From assembly GCF_032098525.1 (NCBI RefSeq), contig NZ_CP134890.1, positions 1,798,001 through 1,862,000 of the forward strand: DNA of 64,000 nt, given 5' to 3'. Under the pieces are notes generated by a model. The model was not told where the DNA came from. It saw nothing but the letters and a program-made list of their open reading frames with translations, and did not search any database. The DNA comes from Flavobacterium sp. PMTSA4. GTDB taxonomy: Bacteria; Bacteroidota; Bacteroidia; Flavobacteriales; Flavobacteriaceae. Made by a program: the position numbers and the translations under genes. Below, one piece after another: positions 1 to 9,600 of the stretch (position 1 is the stretch's first letter; every line of letters starts with the position of its first letter).

Positions 1-723
1 GAATTAATTGAAGAAAGAGAAGAAGAAATTGCTTTTCAAGAACAAGAATTATTAGATTTTCAACAAAAAAGATTTGGACCAAATGGAGATTTAATTACAC
101 AAAAAGCAGTTTTAGTAAAACCAATACAAGACCAAGTTTTTACTGCTGTTCAAGATATTGCAGAACAACAGAAATATGATTTCATTTTTGATAAATCTTC
201 CGATTTGACTATGCTTTTTGCAAATAAACGTTATGATATTAGTGATAGAGTTTTAAGAACTTTAAACAGAGCTGAAAAAAGACAACAAATGTCTAATAAA
301 CAGTTGAAAGATCTTGAAAAGAAAGAAGCTCTTGAAGATATGGAAGATGAAAATCCAGCTATTGCAGAAAGAAGAAAAAAATTAGAAGAAAAAAAAGCTG
401 CACGTGATAAACTAATTGAAGATAGAAAAGCTGCGGCTGAAGCAAAAAAACTAGAACAACAAGAAAAACGTGATGCTGCTGCCGCTGAAAGAGAAGCGAA
501 AAAAAATGGCACGGTTAATGCAGATGATAAAATATCAGGAGAAAAAACAACTGAAAAAGATTCAACTACTACTTCAGCAAAAGAAGACAAAGCTGCCGAA
601 AGAGCGAGAATTTTAGCTGAAAGAAAAAAAGCATTAGAAGATAAAAAGAAAAAAATATTAGAAGAAAGAGAAGCTGCCAAAAAAGCTAAAGAAGAAAAAA
701 AGAACGAACCTAAAACAGAATAA
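1..723 (+). CDS. OmpH/Skp-family periplasmic chaperone, 5' end outside window
   Basis: The reading frame is open from base 1 and ends at TAA 721-723, so the true start lies upstream. The visible 240 residues contain the end of an OmpH/Skp fold, including the stretch FGPNGDL and the segment around KYDFIFDKSSDLTMLF that is typical of the C-terminal strand and helix of this family. This is followed by a long tail of about 150 residues very rich in Lys, Glu and Ala, predicted to be coiled coil. Family role: holdase for outer-membrane proteins on their way to the BAM complex. A second OmpH gene follows 31 bases downstream; in flavobacteria such pairs usually follow bamA, which I infer lies just upstream. 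An internal TTG at 205 could open a shorter frame, but it would cut the conserved fold. Confidence 0.85.
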   Translation, partial: ELIEEREEEIAFQEQELLDFQQKRFGPNGDLITQKAVLVKPIQDQVFTAVQDIAEQQKYDFIFDKSSDLTMLFANKRYDISDRVLRTLNRAEKRQQMSNKQLKDLEKKEALEDMEDENPAIAERRKKLEEKKAARDKLIEDRKAAAEAKKLEQQEKRDAAAAEREAKKNGTVNADDKISGEKTTEKDSTTTSAKEDKAAERARILAERKKALEDKKKKILEEREAAKKAKEEKKNEPKTE

Positions 724-754
724 TAAAATAAAAATTAATTAATACTAGAAAAAA

Positions 755-1255
755 ATGAAAAGATTGAAATCATTACTAATAGCTGGAGTTTTATTTTTTG
801 GAACTATGCAAACGATGAATGCACAAGCTAAAACTGCACATGTTGATGTAAATGAAATTATTTCAAAAATGCCAGCGATGTTAGATGCTCAAAAACAATT
901 AGAAAAATTGAGTGCAACTTATGATGCTGAATACAAAACAATGGCAGAAGAATACCAAAATAAAATAAAAAAATACGACCAAGAAGCTTCAACTGTAACT
1001 GATGCCGTTAATCAAACTCGTCAAACAGAAGTTCAAGACTTAGTAAAAAGAATTACTGATTACAGAACTAATGCTCAAAAAGAATTAGAGAAAAAAGAAT
1101 CTGATTTAGTAAAACCTTTAATGGATAAAATTAGAGCTTCAATTACTAAAGTAGGTAAAGCAAAAGGTTATCAATATGTATTAAATGTTGCTGACTTATT
1201 ACTAGCCGATGGGCCAGATTTAACAGCTGATGTTAAAAAAGATTTAGGGTTTTAA
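755..1255 (+). CDS. OmpH/Skp-family periplasmic chaperone
   Basis: A 166-residue protein of normal Skp/OmpH length. Residues 1-25 form a signal peptide (MKRLKSLLIAG start, cleavage near NAQA). The mature part opens with the family strand AHVDVNEIISKMP, continues as a long charged helical hairpin (about residues 45-120), and closes with KGYQYVLNVADLLLADG, which matches the C-terminal half of the fold. It should work in the periplasm holding unfolded outer-membrane proteins. It is 31 bases downstream of another OmpH gene and is followed by a strong terminator at 1281-1310, so it is probably the last gene of that operon. Unlike its upstream neighbour it has no Lys/Glu tail. Confidence 0.92.
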   Translation: MKRLKSLLIAGVLFFGTMQTMNAQAKTAHVDVNEIISKMPAMLDAQKQLEKLSATYDAEYKTMAEEYQNKIKKYDQEASTVTDAVNQTRQTEVQDLVKRITDYRTNAQKELEKKESDLVKPLMDKIRASITKVGKAKGYQYVLNVADLLLADGPDLTADVKKDLGF

Positions 1256-1280
1256 AAAAATCAAAAATATTATATCAAAA

Positions 1281-1310
1281 ACTGCTCAAAATATTGAGCA
1301 GTTTTTTTTT
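1281..1310 (+). terminator. Intrinsic terminator after the OmpH pair
   Basis: A 9-bp perfect stem (ACTGCTCAA at 1281-1289 with TTGAGCAGT at 1294-1302), a 4-nt loop, and a run of nine T from 1302. It ends the OmpH operon. The T-run overlaps the promoter element proposed for murI. Confidence 0.9.
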
Positions 1311-1317
1311 ACTTTTG
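1310..1317 (+). promoter_or_regulatory. Putative -7 promoter element (TACTTTTG) of murI
   Basis: TACTTTTG matches the Bacteroidota -7 consensus TAnnTTTG exactly. It begins inside the T-tract of the preceding terminator and ends only 5 bases before the murI ATG at 1323, so the expected transcription start falls at or next to the start codon. No TTG at the preferred 17-23 base spacing was found; the nearest, at 1294, gives 13. Confidence 0.5.
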
Positions 1318-1322
1318 TTTCT

Positions 1323-2102
1323 ATGACAAATAATAACCCTATTGGTCTTTTTGATTCAGGAATTGGAGGAACATCTATTTGGAAAGAAATTAATGAATTA
1401 CTTCCGAATGAGAATACTATTTATTTAGCTGACAGCAAAAATGCACCATATGGGCAAAAATCAAAAGATGAGATAATCGCATTAAGTATTAAAAACACGG
1501 AATTTTTGCTTAATATGAATTGTAAAATAATTGTTGTTGCCTGTAACACTGCAACAACAAATGCAATTAAAGAATTAAGAGCAAAATATGATGTGCCTTT
1601 TATAGGAATTGAACCTGCAATCAAACCCGCTGCTTTAAAATCAGAAACACATACTATTGGTATTCTTGCTACTAAAGGAACTTTAAGTAGCGACCTTTTT
1701 CATCAAACTGCAGAGAAATTTCATGAAACAAAAATTATTGAGCAAATTGGATTTGGATTAGTGCCTTTAATTGAAAATGGAGACATCAATTCCAAAGAAA
1801 TGAATGATTTACTCAAAACATATTTAAACCCGATGATAGAAGCTAATATTGACTATTTAGTACTCGGCTGTAGTCACTATCCTTATTTAATTCCTCAAAT
1901 AAAAAAAATACTTCCAAAAAATATTAAAATTATTGATTCAGGCGAAGCAGTTGCCAGACAAACAAAAAATATTTTACAAGAAAAAAATAAATTGAAACTT
2001 GATGATAAACTTGGTGAAGTTATTTTTTATACAAATTCAAATCCAAAAGTTTTGCAATCAATATTGAATGGAAACTATACTATTCTTCAAAAAAAATTTT
2101 AA
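1323..2102 (+). CDS. murI: Glutamate racemase
   Basis: 259 residues, normal length. It converts L- to D-glutamate in the cytoplasm for peptidoglycan synthesis. Motifs seen: GLFDSGIGG with Asp11-Ser12, the ADSKNAPYGQKS substrate segment, the first catalytic cysteine in VVACNTATTN (Cys74), and the second in LGCSHYPYL (Cys183, with His185). In many orthologues the early motif reads LTV after the glycines; here it is TSIW, a small divergence. ATG 1323 is chosen because the first conserved motif begins only seven residues later. The stop lies 2 bases from the end of the convergent gamma-carbonic anhydrase gene with no terminator between. Clustering behind bamA/ompH-type genes is common in flavobacteria. 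Confidence 0.95.
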   Translation: MTNNNPIGLFDSGIGGTSIWKEINELLPNENTIYLADSKNAPYGQKSKDEIIALSIKNTEFLLNMNCKIIVVACNTATTNAIKELRAKYDVPFIGIEPAIKPAALKSETHTIGILATKGTLSSDLFHQTAEKFHETKIIEQIGFGLVPLIENGDINSKEMNDLLKTYLNPMIEANIDYLVLGCSHYPYLIPQIKKILPKNIKIIDSGEAVARQTKNILQEKNKLKLDDKLGEVIFYTNSNPKVLQSILNGNYTILQKKF

Positions 2103-2104
2103 AA

Positions 2105-2626
2105 TTATTTTTCATCATCCTTAAACCAACCCGAATACATCACATAATTATTTGAAATGCGTTCAATTTCTCCAGCAAAGTCTGATTGATTTATTTCTTT
2201 AACTTTTTTTGCTGGAACTCCAGCGTATATACTTCCTGATTCTACAATTGTATTTTGAGTAAGAACAGCTCCAGCAGCAATAATAGAATTACTTTCTATA
2301 ATACAATTATCCATGACAATTGCTCCCATTCCAATCAAAACATTATCATGAATTTTACATCCATGAACTATAGCATTATGTCCTATTGAAACATTATTAC
2401 CTATTTCTGTAGGATGCTTTTGATAAGTACAATGTATTACAGCACCATCTTGAATATTTACTTTATTCCCTATTTTAATGAAATGAACATCACCACGAAT
2501 TACTGCATTAAACCAAACACTACATGAATGACCAAAAATTACATCCCCAACAATAGTAGCGTTTTCTGCTACATAACAATCCTCAGGTATTAGAGGAGAT
2601 TTTCCATTGACAGATTTTATTATCAT
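2105..2626 (-). CDS. Gamma-carbonic anhydrase family protein (left-handed beta-helix)
   Basis: 173 residues, the usual length for the YrdA/PaaY/gamma-CA group. The protein is built of hexapeptide repeats (for example IGNKVN, IGNNVS, IGHNAI) that fold into a left-handed beta-helix trimer. The three metal-ligand histidines expected for the family are present at His65 (VIHCTYQ), His83 (SIGHNA) and His88 (IVHGC). True carbonic anhydrase activity is not certain, because many members have unknown substrates. Its ATG is directly preceded by the T-tract of the upstream gene's terminator (2627-2656), and I find no -7 element there, so expression may depend on read-through. It is convergent with murI. 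Confidence 0.9.
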   Translation of the reverse strand: MIIKSVNGKSPLIPEDCYVAENATIVGDVIFGHSCSVWFNAVIRGDVHFIKIGNKVNIQDGAVIHCTYQKHPTEIGNNVSIGHNAIVHGCKIHDNVLIGMGAIVMDNCIIESNSIIAAGAVLTQNTIVESGSIYAGVPAKKVKEINQSDFAGEIERISNNYVMYSGWFKDDEK

Positions 2627-2656
2627 AAAAAAATTGTCCCGAAAAATTTCGGGACA
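2627..2656 (-). terminator. Intrinsic terminator after the sprF-like gene
   Basis: Read on the minus strand: a stem TGTCCCGAAA with TTTCGGGACA (2656-2647 and 2644-2635, 2-nt loop, or 8 bp with a larger loop) followed by seven T (2633-2627). The T-run ends immediately at the start codon of the gamma-carbonic anhydrase gene. Confidence 0.85.
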
Positions 2657-2670
2657 GTTATTTAAAATTA

Positions 2671-3672
2671 TTAATTAATAGCAGGACAATTACAGTGATA
2701 CTTCTCTGGTTTACAGAATAAATTAACTCCTAATGTTAACTGATGAAAACCAGCATTGTCAAACTTCACATTTCCTAACAATTGTGAGTAAGTATATGAT
2801 AACATATAACTTTTAAAATTTACTCCAATAATTGGAGTAATATATTGCAATTTTTGATCTGAAACACTCTGCCCTTCAACAAATTGAGCGCCATCTAAAC
2901 TTCTTCTATATGAAATTCCACCCCAAAGCATACCAAAATCTAAACTTTTATATGCTTTTATATTCAAATCAACTGTTTTTTCTTGTGTTTGAGTTACTAA
3001 TTGAAACATAAAAGATGGTTCCCATAAAATTCTGTCTTCATCTCCAAAAGTATAACCTGAATTCAAAATGAATCTTCTTAAATTAACTGGTTCTCTATCA
3101 GTGTATAATTTTCTATCACTTGCCAAAGCATTTTTAACTGTTGCATGTACATAGAAATCAAGAAAATTATATGATGCTCCTATATCAACATTAAAATATG
3201 ATGCGCTTTGAACAATAGTTCCATTAATTATTGGATCATATGCTGGATTATTAATTAAAAAATCTGTTTCATCTAGTTGACTTTGAACAAAACCAGCACT
3301 CATACCAAATGATAATTGATTTAAATCAATATTATCCCTAGAAAACATCAAATGGTGTGCATAAGTGAACTTTATCCCTTTTTGAGAATGATAACCATTA
3401 CGATCATTAAATACTATTACTCCTCCACCAGATCTCTCTCCTAATGATCCATTTATACTTATTGTTTGTAATGCAGGCGCATCTTCTACTCCAAACCATT
3501 GCTGTCTTGCTGTTAATCTAACTTTGGTACAACTTGCTGCACCAGCCATTGATGGATGTAGTAGGTAATAATTATCTGAAAGATAATCTGAATAAACCGG
3601 TAGACCTTCTTGTGAAAAAGAGATTTGGGTTATAAAAACTAAAATTACTAAATAAAATTTTCTTAAATTCAT
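2671..3672 (-). CDS. PorP/SprF family T9SS outer-membrane protein
   Basis: 333 residues. A signal peptide (about residues 1-20, ending ISFSQ) is followed by the N-terminal signature of the family, YLLHPSMAGAA, then RQQWFG and repeated amphipathic beta strands expected for an outer-membrane barrel. SprF-type proteins are each paired with one large adhesin and help its secretion or surface anchoring; this one starts 4 bases after the 2477-residue adhesin stops, the canonical adhesin-sprF arrangement. Because flavobacteria carry many such pairs, I do not give it the name sprF. A terminator follows at 2627-2656. Confidence 0.92.
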   Translation of the reverse strand: MNLRKFYLVILVFITQISFSQEGLPVYSDYLSDNYYLLHPSMAGAASCTKVRLTARQQWFGVEDAPALQTISINGSLGERSGGGVIVFNDRNGYHSQKGIKFTYAHHLMFSRDNIDLNQLSFGMSAGFVQSQLDETDFLINNPAYDPIINGTIVQSASYFNVDIGASYNFLDFYVHATVKNALASDRKLYTDREPVNLRRFILNSGYTFGDEDRILWEPSFMFQLVTQTQEKTVDLNIKAYKSLDFGMLWGGISYRRSLDGAQFVEGQSVSDQKLQYITPIIGVNFKSYMLSYTYSQLLGNVKFDNAGFHQLTLGVNLFCKPEKYHCNCPAIN

Positions 3673-3676
3673 TTTT

Positions 3677-6600
3677 CTATCTTTTTAATGCGAAATGGGC
3701 TCTAAACTGTTTAGTTGTGTTTTGCTCTATAAAATCTACCGTAAACCAGTAATCGTCTGATGGCAGTAAAGCACCGTTATAAGTACCATCCCATCCTGCA
3801 CTCGTTGAACTGATTTGTTTCAATAATTTTCCATAGCGGTCAAATATATAAATTTTTGCGTTAACTTGACTACTCAATCCAACAATATTCCATGTATCAT
3901 TAAAGCCATCGCCATTTGGAGTGAAGTAATGTGGATAATCAATGATTTGTACGCCACTGATGCTTTGTACTCCACACGAGTAGCCATTCACATCTCTAAC
4001 ATCCCATACATATACCGTATGTTCTCCTAAGGTTACATCGGTGAAGATTCCTCCATTATCTAAGATTGGTCCGTCGTCTAAACTGTAGTGGTAAATTCCA
4101 TATCCATCGTTTGTCACTGTAATGATTTGTGTATCACTAAAGGCATTGGTTACCGTATACGTCAGGTTAGCCGCCGGTCCTGAACGTACCACCGTGAAGA
4201 ATACTTCTTCTGATGCACATCCTAAGTTGGCTGGGGTTATACTTGTTGCTATAACACTATACACTACTTGGTCTACACTAATATCGGTTACCGCTAACGT
4301 TGGTCCTGTTTCTGATAATAATACTCCATCGGCATACCACTCAAAGGTATAGTTCGCCGCATTGGCTACATTACTGTCTAGTATCAGGTTGTTGTTTACA
4401 GCTGTAGTGTTCCAATCCACACACGCTATTGCGCTTCCGGTATTGGTAGTGATTAATGGCTCGGCCAATTGTTCTATCACTACATTAAAGTCATCCAAGA
4501 TGTAACATCCTGTTGCGTTATTGGTTACGCGTATCCAATAGGTTCCTGTTTGTACTTGATAGGTTGACAGGTTTTGTATCGCATTGGCACTAATGCCTGC
4601 CTCTGCATCCGCCTGACTCAGGTAGAACTCTACCATGTAATCGGCTGGTGCTTGGGTAGCTCCTAAGATGTCATCGATGTAGTCGCCTAATCCTAATGGG
4701 TTGTTGTCATAGAACATCATGCCATCGTTTACGCCATCGGTATCACAGCTCTCAAAGTCATCTAATAGTGTTGCCACTATAGGTTTTGGGTTTACCAAAA
4801 TGTTGAAGGTACCGATATCACTGGTACATCCTGTGGTAGTGTTAGTGATTACTACATAGATAGGTTGTGGGTTACTAATGTTGGTGTAAGCACTTGGGTT
4901 TGGTACTGGCGTTGTAGCTGCAGCATCTAAATAGAAGGCTACACTATAGTTTGACGTTGGGGTTGTGGTATTCCCTTCCAATAAGTCGGCTACCTGACTG
5001 GTTAAATCAAATACTTCAAAGCCATCGTTCACACCACTTGCATCGTCTTCACATACTTGGTATTCGTTGTTTGTGCCTACGATGTCAACTACTGGTAGTG
5101 GGTTTATTATAAAGCCTTGTTCTACCATTTTATAACATGGTCTGCTGGTGTAATCAAAGTTTTGTGTACTTGATACGGCTATATAAATGTACTGCACTTG
5201 ATTTATTGTAGTACCTGCTATACTTGGGTCGCCTACTAAGGCTGCCGTTGGTGTTAGTATCTCGTTTACATTGTTCTCCAAATCCGATTGGGTATAGAAG
5301 TAATGTAAAGCTACATTCGGGTCACCATTAGCAATATAGGCTGCTGTTGCCGTTAAATCTACTGTTGCCTGTCCTGAACCTGTGGCGTTTTCACATACTG
5401 CGGCTAAAGTCGCTGGATTGGTTCTTGGTGTTGGTATTGGCAACACTCTGATGTTTAACGTCGTATAGCTTTTACAACCTTGTGGACTGATAATCTCTAC
5501 TCCTAAGGTTTGTACTGCTGCAGGTACATTGATATAGTTGGTTGGTGTAGTGATTTGATTTGTGCCTGTTTGTGCTTCAGCTAAACTTGGATAGTAGTTT
5601 ATCGTATAACCTGGTAGTGCAGTGATTTGTCGTACCGTCAAATCAAAGTTGGTGTGTTGGTCATTTGGATTGGCATCGTCATCACACTCATTGATTGGTT
5701 GTGGTGTTGCTACTACTAACGGTGTGCCAACAATTATCTGGAACGAACCAATGTTATAACACTTACTTGCTATATTCTCTACTCTAACCCAAATAGTTTG
5801 TGGGTTGGTAGTGTTGGTATAATTAGTCACATTCATGATCGGAAGGCTTCCTTGTTCTGCCAATGTTTGTGAAGTATAATAGGTCACTGTATACGCTGAT
5901 GCTGGTAGTGGTTGTTGTGCTAATACTAACGGAGTTTGTTGCGCTAAGTTCACTATCGTTTGTCCGTTTTGCGTATTGCTATCGGTATCACATATCTCTA
6001 TGTTTGGTAAACCTGTAATGGCTTCTGGACTTGGATTGACATTCAACTCTACTGTAGTGATGCCTATGCATCCTGTAGTTGGGTCTTCGGCTCTTACATA
6101 GATGATTTGTACAAACGGATTGATGTTAGTGTACAACATCGGTAATGGGTTGTCTCCTGTTTGTGCATTGGTCAATGTTTCATGGAAAGTCAACGTGTAA
6201 TTTGCTCCTTGAAGAATATCTGTTGTCAAAGTATTCAAATCAAACTGTGCAAAGCCATCCTGATCGTCATCACAAACCGTGTATGGCTGTGTTGGTGGTA
6301 TTGGTGTTGGTAATGGTTCTACTCTGATGTCCATCGTTGAGATAACGTAACATCCTGTAGCATCATTGGTAATACGGATTCCTAACGTTTGAACATAGAT
6401 AATCGCATTTTGATAGCTCAGATTTGTTATCTCATTGGTATCATTTTGTGCATCGGTCAAACTTGGATAGAAGTGTACACTCATACCGGTTTGGCCTAAC
6501 AGTATATTAGCCACTTGGCTTTGTAAATCGAACACTTCATAACCAATCAAACTTTGGTCGTTGTCACACAACGAATACTGCGGATAGTTTGGCTGTGTCG

Positions 6601-9600
6601 AATTTGGTAGTGGATCAACAATGATATCAAAGTCTACTATATCAAAACATCCTGTTGCCGTAGTTTCTACTCGTACATAAATCGTTTGTTGGTCGATTAC
6701 ACTATTAATGTAACTCGCCACATTGGTTATCGCATTACTTGGTGTTTGTGCATCTGCTAAACTCGTGTAGAACGTTACCGTATGTGTTGATGGGTCAATG
6801 CTTCCTAATACTTGTGGGATTACTAGTGTCAGGTTAAAAGGCTCATAACCTACTGCTCCCGTATAATCACATAAATGTAAATCATCTGGCTCCGTAGCTT
6901 CTGGCGTTGGGTTGACTATTAATTGGAGTTCGACATAGTTAGAACAACCTGTGGTGGTATAGAATACTTTTACATAAATCGTTTGTGTCCATGGGTCAAT
7001 ATTTGCATATGGACTTACTAAAGGATTAGCTCCCAACAAGGCATCGGTTGGGGTTTCGTGGAACGAAACAGTAACGCCTGCTGGTAAACTTCCGCCTGCA
7101 ATTTCATTGATGGTACTGTCTAAATCAAACGTACCAAAACCATCATTGTTTGGATCACAATACTGTAATGGTTGTGGTGTAATGGCCACTGGTCCTTGGG
7201 TTACTCTTAGTAATTGGGTAGTAATACTGTAACAGCCTGTTGCGGTATATTCTACTCGGATATAAACGGTTTCGTTATCGTTTCCTAAATACGTGGTTGG
7301 TGTTGCAATAGCATTGGTTGGCGGTTGTGCATTAGCATCGGCAAACGTATTATAATACGTTACTATTACTCCTGTTGCGCCTGCTGTAGTCACTCCTTCA
7401 TTAACCGTTAAATCAAACGTAGCGGTAGTTACTGCTCCGTTACTACATTCAAAGATTGGTAATGGTACTGCCGTTGCTGGCAATGGGTTCACTACTAAAT
7501 TGAATGAGGCTACCGAGTTACAACCTGTCGTATTGTTGCTGATGTTAATCCAGATTTGTTGTGGACTACTTGTATTAGTATAACTATTAGGTAGTGGATT
7601 TGTCTGTGCTATCGCATCGGCTTGGGTTAGATAATACGTCACTGTTACGCCTGTTTGTCCATTAGCAATCTCAACAGTTTTGGTATTTAACGTAAATACT
7701 TCTACTCCATCGCCTGGATTGTTGTAATCACACAACTCGTAATCCGTGATTACAGGATTTGGTAATGGTCTAGGATGTACTATCAACTGTAATGTCGTGG
7801 TTGAATAACACATTGACGTTCCCACGAAGTATGCTCTTACATACAAGGTTTGTGTTCCTGGATCAATATTGCAATAAGTTGATGTAGTTATCGGATTGGC
7901 TCCCGTAGTAGCATCGGTTGACGTTTCATGATACGTAATAACAACATTCGGATCAGTACTTATCTCTGCATTTTTAGTGGTTAAATCAAACAAACAGCTA
8001 AAGCCATCGTTGTTATCATCACACACTTCATAGGCTGTTGGTGTGTTGATTACTGGTGCGGTGTTTACCGTTACTGTTGCTGAACCTGATTGTGGTTGTG
8101 CACACGCTGGCGTGGATGCGCTTGACACACTCACTAAATTATAGTTGAATATACCTGCTGTAGTAGTTGGCACATTGATTACCGCTGTATTACCGCCTGT
8201 AGACTGAATGGTTTGAGTGGTCCCATTTTCATCCAAATACGTAAAGGTATAAGGTTGTACTCCATTAGCTCCTGTAAATACAATTTGCGGATCTGGTGTA
8301 GAATTCAAACATACGGCTTGTGTTCCTGCTATTGTAGCTGTTGGCATTGGGTTTACCGTTACCGTTGCTGTGCCTGTTTGTGGCTGTGAACATGCTGGCG
8401 TGGTTGAACTTGATACACTTACCAATTGATATGGATAAATCCCTGGTGTTGCTGTTGAAACGGGTAGTGTTATGCTATTTCCTGCAGTAGTTGTAATAGT
8501 CTGTGTAGCTCCAGCTGGGTCGGTATATGTAAATGTGTACGGTGCTGTTCCGTTTGCTCCTGTAAAGGTGATATTCGGACTCACTGCTCCTTGACATACT
8601 GTTGTTGTTCCCGATATCGTAGCCGTTGGTAGTGGTACTACTGTGACTACTGCCGAACCTCCAACCAATTGTGTACAGTTGGTCGTTGGATTGGTAACAC
8701 TTATCAGATTATAGGCTACACTCGATGTTAATACTGGTGTAGTTAGCGTTGCATTTCCTGTTGCATCTAATGTAATAGGCGATGGTGGTCCAACAGTATT
8801 GTATGTTACTATCGCATTTGGTGTACCTGTAAAGGTAATCGTAGCTGTGTTTCCTGAACATATTGTTGTGGTTCCTGAAATTGCTGCCGTTGGCAATGGA
8901 TTTACAGTAACTGTCGCTGTTCCCGTTTGATTTTGTGAACAACTCGGTGTGGTTGAACTTGAAACGTTTACTAATTCATATGTAAATGTTCCTGCCGTAG
9001 CTGTAGAAACTGGTAGTGTATAGGTGCTTCCAGCAGCTGTAGTAACAGGGGTTTGAGCTACCGTGTTCAACGTATAATTAAAAGTATACGGTGCTGTTGA
9101 ATTGGCACCTGTAAAGGTAATTGATGGACTAGGATCACCAACACAAACGGCTGTTGTTCCTGATATCGTTGCTGTTGGTAATGGTAATACCGTTACTGTT
9201 ACAGAATCTGTGTATGCACTCGAACAACCTGTTGTTGGATTGGTAACATCGATTAACGAATAATTGGTAGTAGCTGTTAATGCTGGGGTTGTATAACTAC
9301 CCGTTCCTGCTGCATCTAAAGTTACTGAACCTGCACTGAAATTAATTACTGCATTTGGTGTTCCTGTAAAACTTATTGTTGCTGTTTGTCCTGAACAAAT
9401 ACTCGTCGCTCCTGATATTGTTGCACTTGGTAAAGGATTTACATGCAAAGTGAAGAATGCAGTGGTATTAGAACCTCCTGATGAATTGTCTACAAAACGA
9501 ATGTAAATTATTTGTCCATCAGTTCCTAAATAAGCATTAAATGGTGAAATAATCCCTGTATTGTTATCTGCTCCTGTCTGTGAGGTATGGAAGGATATGG

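Noticed and set aside
231..680. 149-residue minus-strand ORF opposite the OmpH tail
   Set aside because: It is the mirror of the Lys/Glu/Ala-rich repeats (it reads as Ser/Phe/Ala), with no start context or family match.
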